Made by a program: the position numbers and the translations under genes. A model generated the notes under the pieces. That model did not search any database. It saw nothing but the letters and a program-made list of their open reading frames with translations, and was not told where the DNA came from. 20,953 bases of DNA from Bacteroidia bacterium (lineage in GTDB: Bacteria; Bacteroidota; Bacteroidia; Bacteroidales; Azobacteroidaceae). Below are positions 1 through 7,830 of this stretch, in pieces. Position 1 is the first letter of the stretch; every line of letters begins with the position of its first letter. The DNA is taken from assembly GCA_025999255.1 (NCBI GenBank), contig BNXB01000021.1:1-20953 (forward strand), in the 5' to 3' direction.

Positions 1-2
1 TC

Positions 3-497
3 GGGGAGATGGTTTCTTTGAAATGGGGATTACAAAATTCGGATAACTGGGTATCCGCATACCTGATGCAACAATTATCCCCATACATTTTTGCAAAATT
101 ATTGCGTTCATATGGTCTTATGGGTAAAGTCGTTAAATATGATATTCAGGTTTTTCGTACCTGGCTGCATAGTGTTGCCAAAAATCATTGCCTTCAAATT
201 TTAAAGCAATCGGAAAAAGAAATTCTCGTCGATTTTAACACTTCTTTTATGGAATCGGACTTAATTTTGAATCTATTAGATGAGGGTGAAGAAAATGAAA
301 AGTGGAGCCTGTTACAGGAGTGTATGAACCGCCTCCCTGAAGTTCAGCAAATCTGTATTTCCCGTTTTTTCCTGAAACAAATGTCGTATGTCGATATTGT
401 TGATATTACGGGATATCAGTTGAAAAGTGTGAAAAGTTATATTCAAAACGGAAAGAGAAATCTGAAAATCTGCATGGAGAAAAAATTATCCGAATGA
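3..497 (+). CDS. ECF-type RNA polymerase sigma factor, possibly 5'-truncated
   Basis: This is probably an alternative (extracytoplasmic function) sigma factor that directs RNA polymerase to a small set of promoters. The frame is open to the left edge; the first ATG is at 9 (162 residues), and the true start may lie outside the window. Residues about 46-66 (YDIQVFRTWLHSVAKNHCLQ) resemble the end of sigma region 2. Residues about 101-157 resemble region 4, with RLPEVQQ followed by a helix-turn-helix (YVDIVDITGYQLKSVKSYIQ) and a basic tail. Residues 1-44 do not show a recognisable region 2 core, so a frameshift, a divergent N terminus or truncation is possible. Its stop codon overlaps the ATG of the next gene (ATGA), which suggests translational coupling to its membrane partner. 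The family call is secure for the C-terminal two thirds. The regulon is unknown. Confidence 0.75.
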   Translation, partial: GEMVSLKWGLQNSDNWVSAYLMQQLSPYIFAKLLRSYGLMGKVVKYDIQVFRTWLHSVAKNHCLQILKQSEKEILVDFNTSFMESDLILNLLDEGEENEKWSLLQECMNRLPEVQQICISRFFLKQMSYVDIVDITGYQLKSVKSYIQNGKRNLKICMEKKLSE

Positions 498-1642
498 AAC
501 TTTTGGATTACATAAAAGGTGGCCGGAAGGGTAAAGATGCCTATCGTATTGAACGTCAAGCGATGGAAGATCCTTTTTTGGAGGAAGCTCTGGATGGCTT
601 TGATTCGATCGACGGGGATCATGCCAAACGAATCGAGGCCTTACAGAAGAGAATTTCGAAAAAATTACAACCGAAGACATATCACTTACGAACCTGGAGT
701 ATTGCTGCCGGTATTCTGATTTGTATTTCTATCGGAGGATATTTTTTTGTTCAATATTTTCCGAAGCCGGATTTACATTCTGTTGTTGAATACAAAGAAG
801 AAATAAAATCTGATGAAAATACAGATATCGCACTCAACGAACCTGTTGAATCCGAGTCGGATATACATCCGGAAGTAGAAACTATGAAATTAAAACCCAA
901 AGAAAAAGATAAACTTGAAGATGTAAAAATCCAGATGGAAAAAATGCCTGTTTCAGTCGATGCTTTGCCGGTAACCCCTATTCAAACGAAAAAACCGGAG
1001 GCTATACTTGAACAACCGTATGCTTATCAGGAAATGCAGGGTAAAATTGCCGGAATTAGTTCCAAAGTACATTTGGTACGTGGCAAGATTGTAGATCAGG
1101 AGGGTGAGCCGTTAGTCGGAGTCAGTATCACGCAAAAAGGCACTCAACAGGGTGCGGTAACCAATATTGACGGGACATTTTCTTTGAATACGAATAACAA
1201 TAATCAGTTGGAAGCCAGATATCTGGGTTTTGAATCCAAAGAATTTTCCATCGATACCTCTAAAATGATGTTGGTTGCTATGACTGAAAACCGGCAGATG
1301 CTGGATGAAGTGGTGGTGGTTGGGTACGGCAGCGGAACGCGTATAAGAGGACTTACCGGAAGTACGAATGCCGGTCTGCAAAAGCCTAGTCCCCTTATGG
1401 GAATGAAAGCTTATCAGAGATACATCAGGGATAATATGATTCGCCCGACCGATAGCGAATGTGCAGGTAAGAAAGGAACCGTAGTACTGGTATTCTTCAT
1501 AGATGCAAAGGGTAATCCGACAAATATTGTCATTAAAAAGAGCATTTGTATCAGTTTGGATATGGAAGCTCTCAGATTGTTGCAACAAGGCCCTAAGTGG
1601 ACAACCGAAGCCGGAATTGTAGAATTGAAAGTGAAGTTTTAA
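494..1642 (+). CDS. Anti-sigma-like membrane protein with carboxypeptidase-regulatory and TonB C-terminal domains
   Basis: This single-pass inner-membrane protein probably works with the ECF sigma factor whose stop it overlaps. Residues 1-66 are cytoplasmic and charged, beginning MKLLDYIKGGRKGKDAYRIE, the sort of segment expected to hold a sigma factor. Residues 68-89 form one hydrophobic helix. A charged, Lys/Glu/Pro-rich periplasmic linker follows (about 95-180). Residues 195-262 form a carboxypeptidase-regulatory-like beta domain (VRGKIVDQEGEPLVGVSI...NIDGTFSL...YLGFES), and 271-279 read DEVVVVGYG, the signature that follows this domain in SusC receptors. Residues about 300-382 resemble the TonB C-terminal domain (KGTVVLVFFIDAKGNP... 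MEALRLLQQGPKW). There is no beta barrel. The sensor or energy-transducer role is inferred; the domains are clear by eye. A plain TonB-type transducer unrelated to sigma control is the main alternative. Confidence 0.75.
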   Translation: MKLLDYIKGGRKGKDAYRIERQAMEDPFLEEALDGFDSIDGDHAKRIEALQKRISKKLQPKTYHLRTWSIAAGILICISIGGYFFVQYFPKPDLHSVVEYKEEIKSDENTDIALNEPVESESDIHPEVETMKLKPKEKDKLEDVKIQMEKMPVSVDALPVTPIQTKKPEAILEQPYAYQEMQGKIAGISSKVHLVRGKIVDQEGEPLVGVSITQKGTQQGAVTNIDGTFSLNTNNNNQLEARYLGFESKEFSIDTSKMMLVAMTENRQMLDEVVVVGYGSGTRIRGLTGSTNAGLQKPSPLMGMKAYQRYIRDNMIRPTDSECAGKKGTVVLVFFIDAKGNPTNIVIKKSICISLDMEALRLLQQGPKWTTEAGIVELKVKF

Positions 1643-1659
1643 AACATAAATGTTGCAAC

Positions 1660-3075
1660 ATGGCTAAAAAAGATAAGAAACCCCTACCCTTACTTGAAAA
1701 TATAACTATTACCGGTATTGCAGCCGAAGGGAAAGCAATCGCTAAATTGGACAATTTAGTTATTTTTATCCCTTTTGTAGTTCCCGGAGATGTTGTCGAT
1801 CTGCAATTAACCCGCAAAAAAAACAGTTATGCCGAAGCCCGGGCGGTAAGGTTTCACCAATATTCGGCTCAACGTGCCGAAGCATCTTGCGAACATTACG
1901 GGGTTTGTGGAGGTTGTAAATGGCAAATACTTCCTTATACGGAACAAATTCGTTACAAACAACAACAGGTAACGGATAACCTGACCCGGATCGGGAAAAT
2001 TCCATTACCGGAAATTACTCCGATTCTGGGATCTGAAAAAACCGTTTTTTACCGGAATAAACTGGAATTTACATTTTCCAATAAGCGCTGGATGACGGAA
2101 GAAGAAATCAAATCCGGAGAAGAATTCCGGGATATGAATGCGTTGGGATTCCACATTCCGGGCATGTTCGATAAAGTACTCGATATAAAAAAATGTTGGT
2201 TACAGGACGACATCTCTAATAAAATAAGGTTGGAAATCAAAAAATTCTGTATAGAGAATGACTATACTTTCTTTGATTTGAGAAATCAACACGGCTTGAT
2301 GCGTAATATCATTATCCGGACTTCTACTTCCGGAGAAGTAATGCTGATTGTGGTTTTCTATGAAGACGACAAAACGAAGCAACAAGCTTTGTTAAGTCAT
2401 ATTTCCGGTAAGTTCCCGGAAATCACATCTTTGCTTTACATTCTCAATCAGAAGGCGAACGATACGATTACCGACCGGGAAGTACTGGTTTTTAAGGGGA
2501 ACGATTGCATTTTTGAAGAAATGGAAGGCTTGAAGTTCAAAATCGGACCGAAATCGTTCTATCAAACCAATAGCGAACAGGCTTACAATTTATATAAAAT
2601 AGCGCGTGATTTTGCAGGCTTAACCGGAAACGAACGGGTGTATGACCTTTATACGGGTACCGGTACGATTGCTAATTTTGTGGCCCGTCAATCGAAGCAG
2701 GTGATTGGGATTGAATATGTTCCGGAAGCAATTGAGGATGCAAAAATAAACTCTGAAATCAATGGAATAAACAACACCCTGTTTTACGCCGGGGATATGA
2801 AAGATATTCTGAATCCTGATTTTATCAATCAACAGGGTCGTCCGGATGTAATTATTACCGACCCGCCCAGGGCAGGAATGCATGACGACGTTATTGAAGC
2901 TATTTTATTCGCCGAACCCGAAAGAATTGTTTATGTAAGTTGTAATCCGGCTACTCAGGCACGCGATTTGAATTTATTGGGAGAAAAATATCGTGTGGAG
3001 AAAATACAACCTGTGGACATGTTCCCGCATACCCATCATGTTGAAAATGTTGTGTTGTTGCGGAAAAGGTATTAA
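1660..3075 (+). CDS. rlmD: 23S rRNA (uracil-C5)-methyltransferase RlmD
   Basis: This cytoplasmic, SAM-dependent enzyme makes 5-methyluridine in 23S rRNA (U1939 in E. coli numbering). The start chosen is the ATG at 1660, giving 471 residues (MAKKDKK...). An upstream in-frame ATG at 1597 would overlap the preceding gene by 46 bases and adds no recognisable domain. The order is an N-terminal TRAM-like RNA-binding domain (about 8-66), a 4Fe-4S cluster site with Cys77, Cys83 and Cys86 (CEHYGVCGGC) plus a probable fourth ligand at Cys180, and a Rossmann methyltransferase domain with YDLYTGTGT (328-336) for SAM. TDPPRAG (400-406) and VSCNPA (426-431) follow, with Cys428 the expected catalytic nucleophile. 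It lies 17 nt after the anti-sigma-like gene and 1 nt before the ApbE-like gene. RlmCD-type dual specificity cannot be excluded from sequence alone. Confidence 0.93.
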   Translation: MAKKDKKPLPLLENITITGIAAEGKAIAKLDNLVIFIPFVVPGDVVDLQLTRKKNSYAEARAVRFHQYSAQRAEASCEHYGVCGGCKWQILPYTEQIRYKQQQVTDNLTRIGKIPLPEITPILGSEKTVFYRNKLEFTFSNKRWMTEEEIKSGEEFRDMNALGFHIPGMFDKVLDIKKCWLQDDISNKIRLEIKKFCIENDYTFFDLRNQHGLMRNIIIRTSTSGEVMLIVVFYEDDKTKQQALLSHISGKFPEITSLLYILNQKANDTITDREVLVFKGNDCIFEEMEGLKFKIGPKSFYQTNSEQAYNLYKIARDFAGLTGNERVYDLYTGTGTIANFVARQSKQVIGIEYVPEAIEDAKINSEINGINNTLFYAGDMKDILNPDFINQQGRPDVIITDPPRAGMHDDVIEAILFAEPERIVYVSCNPATQARDLNLLGEKYRVEKIQPVDMFPHTHHVENVVLLRKRY

Positions 3076-3076
3076 G

Positions 3077-3892
3077 ATGTCCGTATCTTTTATAAATAAG
3101 GTTCTTGATAACGATAAAACCATTTTTTATGCATGGTTTGAATCTATGCATACACGTATAGATATTGCCTTATGTAACCGGCCGGAAGATACTTGTAAAA
3201 CGATAATCGATCTGATATATAACGAATTACAGGGTATAGAAAAAACAGTTAACCGCTTTGATCCCAATGGCGAATTGTATTTATTGAATGAGTCGGCTTC
3301 GGCACATCCGGTTATCGTTAGTCCGGAATTATTCCGGATAATTAAGGATTGTATTGATTATTACGATAAAACATCCGGATGTTTCGACGTTACCGTAAAT
3401 TCGTCGGATTCATTCCGGGACGGTATCAAAGGTATTGTTTGTAATGACTTGGATAATAGTATTTTCTATAAAAATACGGCAATAAAAATCGATTTGGGAG
3501 GATATGCTAAAGGGTATGCATTGGATAAGTGCGTCGAAATACTTAGGGAAAACGGGATGACGGATGCTTTGGTCAATTTTGGAAACAGTTCGGTTTTCGG
3601 TCTGGGAAACCATCCTTCAGGAGACGGATGGAAAATAACCTTGCCGATGGCAGATATCAAGCAGGATTCTTTTGTTATTTTGCACGACGAATGTCTTTCG
3701 ACCTCCGGGAATGAAGAAAAAAAGTTACACATCAAGTCTCCTTTCGACGGACAATATATCGAAGCTTTTAATCCGGTATCCGTCGTAACGAAAGATGCAA
3801 GTTCCGGCGAAGTATTTTCAACGGCATTATTTGTATCCCGGACAACCGGACGAAAATTTTTTATTAATTTTGCGACAATTAAATATCAATAA
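3077..3892 (+). CDS. Short divergent ApbE-like FAD:protein FMN transferase
   Basis: ApbE proteins move FMN from FAD onto a Thr of flavoproteins, with Mg2+. This homologue (271 residues from the ATG at 3077, one base after the rlmD stop) keeps several family motifs: NRFDPNGELYLLN (59-71), TSGCFDVTV (99-107), DLGGYAKGYALDK (139-151) and a GLGNHPSGDGW loop (175-185). Other motifs are altered. The usual DALST metal site reads GEVFSTA (244-250), with Glu in place of Asp, and the usual HIIDPRTG-type segment reads HIKSPFDG (218-225). It has no signal peptide or lipobox, unlike many exported ApbE proteins, so it would act in the cytoplasm unless exported otherwise. No obvious flavoprotein acceptor lies in the window. 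It could be an active transferase with a changed metal site, or a homologue that has lost activity. The family call is firm; the activity is not. Confidence 0.8.
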   Translation: MSVSFINKVLDNDKTIFYAWFESMHTRIDIALCNRPEDTCKTIIDLIYNELQGIEKTVNRFDPNGELYLLNESASAHPVIVSPELFRIIKDCIDYYDKTSGCFDVTVNSSDSFRDGIKGIVCNDLDNSIFYKNTAIKIDLGGYAKGYALDKCVEILRENGMTDALVNFGNSSVFGLGNHPSGDGWKITLPMADIKQDSFVILHDECLSTSGNEEKKLHIKSPFDGQYIEAFNPVSVVTKDASSGEVFSTALFVSRTTGRKFFINFATIKYQ

Positions 3893-3900
3893 ATACAATA

Positions 3901-6111
3901 ATGAAAAAATTCCTGTTACTTTCTGTTATCCTTGGACTTATCTGGGGATGTAATCCTCAAAAAAGCGATGAGATTCAGGTTGACGAAGATTATTGCAAGT
4001 ATATTAATCCTTTTATAGGGAATGCTGATAACGGGCATACGTTTCCAGGCGCTACGGTTCCTTTCGGATTTATCCAGGTGAGTCCGGAGACAGGAAATGA
4101 TTCCTGGAGGTATTGTTCCGGTTATAATTATGAAGACAAAAAAGTATTAGGATTTGCACAAAACCATCTCAACGGTACAGGCTGTTCTGATTTGGGCGAT
4201 GTCCTGATATTGCCGTTTTCGGGAGAGGCGCTTCCGGATAGCTTGCGGGCCGCAATAGATAAATCGACGGAAAAAGCTTCACCGGGATATTACTATGTTC
4301 AATTACCCGATTACAAAATCGATGTTGAATTGACGGCAACACAACGGACAGCTTTCCATAAATATACCTTTCATCAGGATAAACCTGCAAATATTTTTTT
4401 AGATATGCAAAGCGGAGTGGTATGGAGCCGGGAAGCTATTCAGAAACATGTTTTGTCGGCAGAAATGAATATGGTTGATAATCAAACAATTACAGGCCAT
4501 CAGGAAGTTCGGAACTGGGTAAGGCGTCATTATTATTATGTGATAAAATTTGATAAACCTTATTCTGTGAAGGAAGAACTTCCTCTTCGCGAAGGCGAAA
4601 AGGCAAAACGCCTGGTTTTAGGATTTGATTTGAAACCGGGAGAGCCTGTTCAGGTAAAAGTTTCCATCTCTTCAGTGAGCATTGACGGGGCCATAAAATC
4701 CATGGAAACAGAAAATCCCGACTGGAATTTTGCCGGAATAAAGGAAAAAGCTCATTCCCAATGGAATGATTTACTTGCAAAAGCTCAGGTTACAGGAACA
4801 GAAGATCAGAAAACGGCATTTTATACGTCCATGTATCACCTGTTGATACAACCCAATAATATTGCCGATACGGACGGTTCATACCGCGGAGTAAACGACA
4901 GTGTGCTTACTTCCAAAACAGGTAACTACTACTCTACCCTCTCTTTATGGGATACCTACCGGGCGGCTCATCCGCTCTATACCATCATTATTCCTGAAAA
5001 GGTTGACGACATCATTCAAACGATGATCGCCCACCAGAAGATACAGGGATTTTTACCGATTTGGGCTTTATGGGGTAAAGAAAATTATTGTATGATTGCC
5101 AATCATGCCGTGCCGGTTGTCGTAGATGCTTATCTGAAAGGATTCAAAGGGTTTGATGCAGAGGAAGCTTACCAGGCTGTAAAAACAAGTCTGACCGTCA
5201 ACCATCTCAATTCGGATTGGGATACCTATATGAAATATGGTTATTATCCTTTTGATATTATTAAGTCGGAATCGGTTTCAAGGACATTGGAATCCGTATA
5301 TGACGACTATTGTGCAGCACAAATGGCTAAAGCTCTAGGAAAAACAGAAGATTACGAATATTTCAAAAAACGTTCCGGTTTCTATAAAAATTTGTTTGAT
5401 CCCGAAACTAAATTAATGAGAGGAAAAGATTCCAAAGGGAATTGGAGGACGCCTTTCAATCCGTTTCAGTTGGCACATTCGTCCAGCATTGGAGGCGATT
5501 TTACAGAAGGAAATTCCTGGCAATACACGTGGCATGTACAACATGACCCGCAAGGATTAATCGATTTGATGGGAGGAAAAGACATTTTTGCCCAAAAGTT
5601 AGATTCCTTGTTTTTCTTAGAAGCAGATACCGGTAAAACAGGATTTGTTTCCGATGTAAGCGGTTTGATCGGACAATATGCTCACGGAAATGAACCCAGT
5701 CATCATGTGGCTTATTTGTACAATTATGCCGGTCGTCCGTGGAAAACCCAGGAATTAATCCGTGAAATATTTGATCGTTTTTATCTCAATAAACCGGATG
5801 GTCTGTGCGGTAACGATGATTGCGGACAAATGTCGGCCTGGTACATTTTTTCCGCCATGGGCTTTTATCCCGTTAATCCGATCGGAGGAGAATATGTAAT
5901 CGGAGCGCCGCAAATTGAAAAAGTTTCATTATCTTTGCCCGAAGGTAAAACATTCCTGATGGAGGCTAAAGGTCTTTCAAAGGAAAACAAATACGTTAAA
6001 TCGGTTACATTAAATGGCCTGCGGATAGATAATTACATTATCAATCATAAAGATATTATGAATGGCGGTCATTTGGTTTTTACAATGACAAATGAAGTTC
6101 GGAATCAATAA
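3901..6111 (+). CDS. GH92 alpha-mannosidase, predicted lipoprotein
   Basis: GH92 enzymes are Ca2+-dependent, inverting exo-alpha-mannosidases (mostly alpha-1,2) that trim N-glycans and mannans. The 736-residue length is normal. Residues 1-17 form a lipoprotein-type signal peptide ending LIWGC, with Cys17 the likely lipidation site; Trp at -2 is a little unusual. The N-terminal domain opens with YINPFIGNADNGHTFPGA (34-51) and NHLNGTGCSDLGD (88-100), both strongly conserved in GH92. The catalytic (alpha/alpha)6 domain contains EGNSWQYTW, in which Glu536 is the likely general acid, EPSHHVAYLYNYAG, and GNDDCGQMSAW (637-647), which carries the acidic residues of the base site. It starts 8 nt after the ApbE-like gene and is followed by a terminator. 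It is probably anchored in the periplasm or outer membrane. The linkage specificity cannot be read from sequence. Confidence 0.93.
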   Translation: MKKFLLLSVILGLIWGCNPQKSDEIQVDEDYCKYINPFIGNADNGHTFPGATVPFGFIQVSPETGNDSWRYCSGYNYEDKKVLGFAQNHLNGTGCSDLGDVLILPFSGEALPDSLRAAIDKSTEKASPGYYYVQLPDYKIDVELTATQRTAFHKYTFHQDKPANIFLDMQSGVVWSREAIQKHVLSAEMNMVDNQTITGHQEVRNWVRRHYYYVIKFDKPYSVKEELPLREGEKAKRLVLGFDLKPGEPVQVKVSISSVSIDGAIKSMETENPDWNFAGIKEKAHSQWNDLLAKAQVTGTEDQKTAFYTSMYHLLIQPNNIADTDGSYRGVNDSVLTSKTGNYYSTLSLWDTYRAAHPLYTIIIPEKVDDIIQTMIAHQKIQGFLPIWALWGKENYCMIANHAVPVVVDAYLKGFKGFDAEEAYQAVKTSLTVNHLNSDWDTYMKYGYYPFDIIKSESVSRTLESVYDDYCAAQMAKALGKTEDYEYFKKRSGFYKNLFDPETKLMRGKDSKGNWRTPFNPFQLAHSSSIGGDFTEGNSWQYTWHVQHDPQGLIDLMGGKDIFAQKLDSLFFLEADTGKTGFVSDVSGLIGQYAHGNEPSHHVAYLYNYAGRPWKTQELIREIFDRFYLNKPDGLCGNDDCGQMSAWYIFSAMGFYPVNPIGGEYVIGAPQIEKVSLSLPEGKTFLMEAKGLSKENKYVKSVTLNGLRIDNYIINHKDIMNGGHLVFTMTNEVRNQ

Positions 6112-6116
6112 TTTAT

Positions 6117-6151
6117 AAATGAAAACGGAATATATTTCCGTTTTCATTTTT
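6117..6151 (+). terminator. Intrinsic terminator after the GH92 gene
   Basis: A perfect 14-bp stem (6117-6130 with 6136-6149, core AAAACGGAA / TTCCGTTTT) closes a 5-nt loop (TATAT) and ends in a T-run. It begins 5 nt after the GH92 stop, so it probably ends the transcript that carries rlmD, the ApbE-like gene and the GH92 gene. The stem is flanked by A- and T-runs, so it could also work on the other strand. Confidence 0.85.
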
Positions 6152-6160
6152 ACAGATTCC

Positions 6161-6172
6161 GTGTACGTACAC
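6161..6172. promoter_or_regulatory. 12-bp palindrome GTGTACGTACAC, candidate operator
   Basis: The sequence GTGTACGTACAC is a perfect palindrome with a central CG. It sits between the terminator of the GH92 gene and the Gfo/Idh gene, 59 bp before the latter's start. A short palindrome centred on CG in an AT-rich leader fits a LacI-family operator, but no such regulator is in the window and no second copy was seen. No Bacteroides-type TAnnTTTG promoter element was found between it and the gene. The binding role is inference. Confidence 0.35.
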
Positions 6173-6230
6173 AATTAATATAAAAACATATAATATTTAT
6201 TTATTACAAACTCTCAATAGAACTATTACC

Positions 6231-7505
6231 GTGAAAACAAGACGTGAATTTCTAAAAATTTCAGGATCTGCAGGATTGTTATTGGCAACCGTACCTTGGT
6301 TTTCGGCATTTTCCGATTCCAAGAATACCGAAGGAGAAAAAGCCCGGATCGGAGTGATTGGTCCCGGATCAAGAGGACAGTTTCTGATGAGCTTTTTAGT
6401 GAAAAATCCGAAAGTAGAAATTGTTGCAATCTGCGACAATTATCAACCTTCTATCGATGAAGCATTAAAAATGGCTCCGAATGCTAAAGTATATACGGAT
6501 TACAGAAAACTCCTGGAGGATAAGGATGTGGATGGAGTTGTGATTGCTGTTCCGTTGAACATGCACCATGAGATTGCAATAGCTGCATTTGACGCAGGCA
6601 AACATGTCTTTTGTGAAAAGGCAATGGCTATCACGCCTGCCGACTGTTTACACATGTACGATACCCACAAAAGAACAGGAAAAGTATTCTTCGTGGGGCA
6701 ACAGCGATTATTCAGCGAGCGTTATATCGAAGCCATGCAAATGGTACATTCAGGAACATTCGGTGAAATTGAAGGGATCCGCACTTATTGGTTCAGGAAC
6801 GGTGATTGGAGGAGACCGGTACCAAGTCCCGAATTGGAGCGCAAAATCAACTGGCGCCTTTATAAAGAATATTCCAGGGGACTTATGACCGAATTGGCCT
6901 GCCACCAATTACAAATCGGAACCTGGGCATTGAAAACCATTCCGAATAAAATAATGGGTCATGGATCCATCACTTATTGGAAAGACGGAAGAGAAGTATT
7001 TGATAATATCAGCACCATTTATGTTTTCGATAATGGAGTGAAAATGACATTCGAATCTATCATATCCAATAAATTTTATGGTCTGGAAGAACAAATCCTG
7101 GGAAATAAGGGTACTATTGAACTGGAGAAAGGTAAATATTTCTACGAAACTGTGCCTCCTGCACCGGGATTCCTGCAACTGATCAACGATGTCGAACATA
7201 AATTATTCGATGCAATTCCTTTTGCCGGAACAAGTTGGGCGCCCGAAACAGCCAATGAAAATAAGGGAGATTATATCACCGGAAAAAGACCTGAAACCGA
7301 TGGTACTTCTGTCTTGTTGGAGGCATACGCCGAAGCTGTTATTACGGGGAAACAACCGGAACAAATCGCCGAAGAAGGATATTATGCCAGCGTTCTTTCT
7401 TTATTGGGACACCAGGCCATCGAAGAAGGCGTGATACTTGATTTTCCGGATGAATATAAACTGGATTATCTGAATCATAAAAGAGCAATACAAACCACCC
7501 TTTAA
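6231..7505 (+). CDS. Gfo/Idh/MocA-family oxidoreductase with Tat signal
   Basis: This is an NAD(P)-dependent sugar dehydrogenase or related enzyme (424 residues). It starts at a GTG, because the residues that follow (KTRREFLKISGSAGLLLA) are a typical twin-arginine signal and the next in-frame ATG falls inside the nucleotide-binding fold. The protein is therefore expected to fold with its cofactor in the cytoplasm and be exported to the periplasm. The Rossmann fold opens with RIGVIGPGSRG (39-49). The family's EKP motif reads EKA (129-131), keeping the likely catalytic Lys130. The second domain contains RNGDWRRPVP and NWRLYKEYSRGLMTELACHQ. It belongs to the Bacteroidetes/Planctomycetes type of exported Gfo/Idh protein. 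I considered GH109 (NAD-dependent N-acetylgalactosaminidase, same fold) but did not see its characteristic signatures. The substrate is unknown. The small membrane protein starts 13 nt downstream. Confidence 0.85.
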   Translation: MKTRREFLKISGSAGLLLATVPWFSAFSDSKNTEGEKARIGVIGPGSRGQFLMSFLVKNPKVEIVAICDNYQPSIDEALKMAPNAKVYTDYRKLLEDKDVDGVVIAVPLNMHHEIAIAAFDAGKHVFCEKAMAITPADCLHMYDTHKRTGKVFFVGQQRLFSERYIEAMQMVHSGTFGEIEGIRTYWFRNGDWRRPVPSPELERKINWRLYKEYSRGLMTELACHQLQIGTWALKTIPNKIMGHGSITYWKDGREVFDNISTIYVFDNGVKMTFESIISNKFYGLEEQILGNKGTIELEKGKYFYETVPPAPGFLQLINDVEHKLFDAIPFAGTSWAPETANENKGDYITGKRPETDGTSVLLEAYAEAVITGKQPEQIAEEGYYASVLSLLGHQAIEEGVILDFPDEYKLDYLNHKRAIQTTL

Positions 7506-7518
7506 TACGTTATGATAT

Positions 7519-7767
7519 ATGAAAGATACAATAATTACAGGAAAAAGAAAGAAAATCGAGATAATTACTCTGGCAGCCTGCTTTATAATAGCTTGTATTG
7601 TCAACATATATGCTATTATTAAATTCAATACCTCCTGGTCGGAAGTATTTACTTCCCTTGGTTATGTTCTTGTCTTTTCAGTGGCTCTGTATATTACCTG
7701 GAGTATTATCAGACTGGCATATTATTTGATAAGAAACTTATTACAAAGAAGAAAAGACAGTAATTGA
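7519..7767 (+). CDS. Small two-helix inner-membrane protein
   Basis: I do not recognise the family. The 82-residue protein has a basic N terminus (KRKK at 9-12), a first hydrophobic helix at about 13-35, a short polar stretch with Trp40, a second helix at about 45-72, and a basic tail (RNLLQRRKD). By the positive-inside rule both ends face the cytoplasm. It starts 13 nt after the Gfo/Idh gene, so the two are probably co-transcribed. Its stop overlaps the ATG of the next small frame (ATGA, sharing the base at 7767), an arrangement that normally points to a translationally coupled downstream gene. No catalytic residues can be seen, and no function is proposed. Confidence 0.7.
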   Translation: MKDTIITGKRKKIEIITLAACFIIACIVNIYAIIKFNTSWSEVFTSLGYVLVFSVALYITWSIIRLAYYLIRNLLQRRKDSN

Positions 7768-7829
7768 TGAGAAAAGTTATTTTATTATTAAGTTTACTTA
7801 CGGAAAAGGAAATAAATGAATGGATATGA
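7767..7829 (+). pseudogene. Truncated reading frame resembling a lost signal peptide
   Basis: A 20-codon frame starts at an ATG that overlaps the stop of the membrane-protein gene. It reads MRKVILLLSLL and then TEKEINEWI before TGA. The first 11 residues look like the n- and h-regions of an exported Bacteroidetes protein. The hydrophobic run then stops without a cleavage site, and a terminator begins 1 nt after the stop codon. The simplest reading is the remnant of a third operon gene, now deleted. It could instead be a genuine leader-length peptide, or chance. Confidence 0.35.
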
Positions 7830-7830
7830 A

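Noticed and set aside
1112..1588. 158-codon minus-strand open frame opposite the anti-sigma-like gene
   Set aside because: The plus strand encodes recognisable domains over the same bases; the minus-strand product is rich in His and Ser without any motif.
6231..7505. GH109 alpha-N-acetylgalactosaminidase
   Set aside because: The fold and Tat signal are shared, but I did not see the GH109 signature residues, so the general Gfo/Idh/MocA label is safer.
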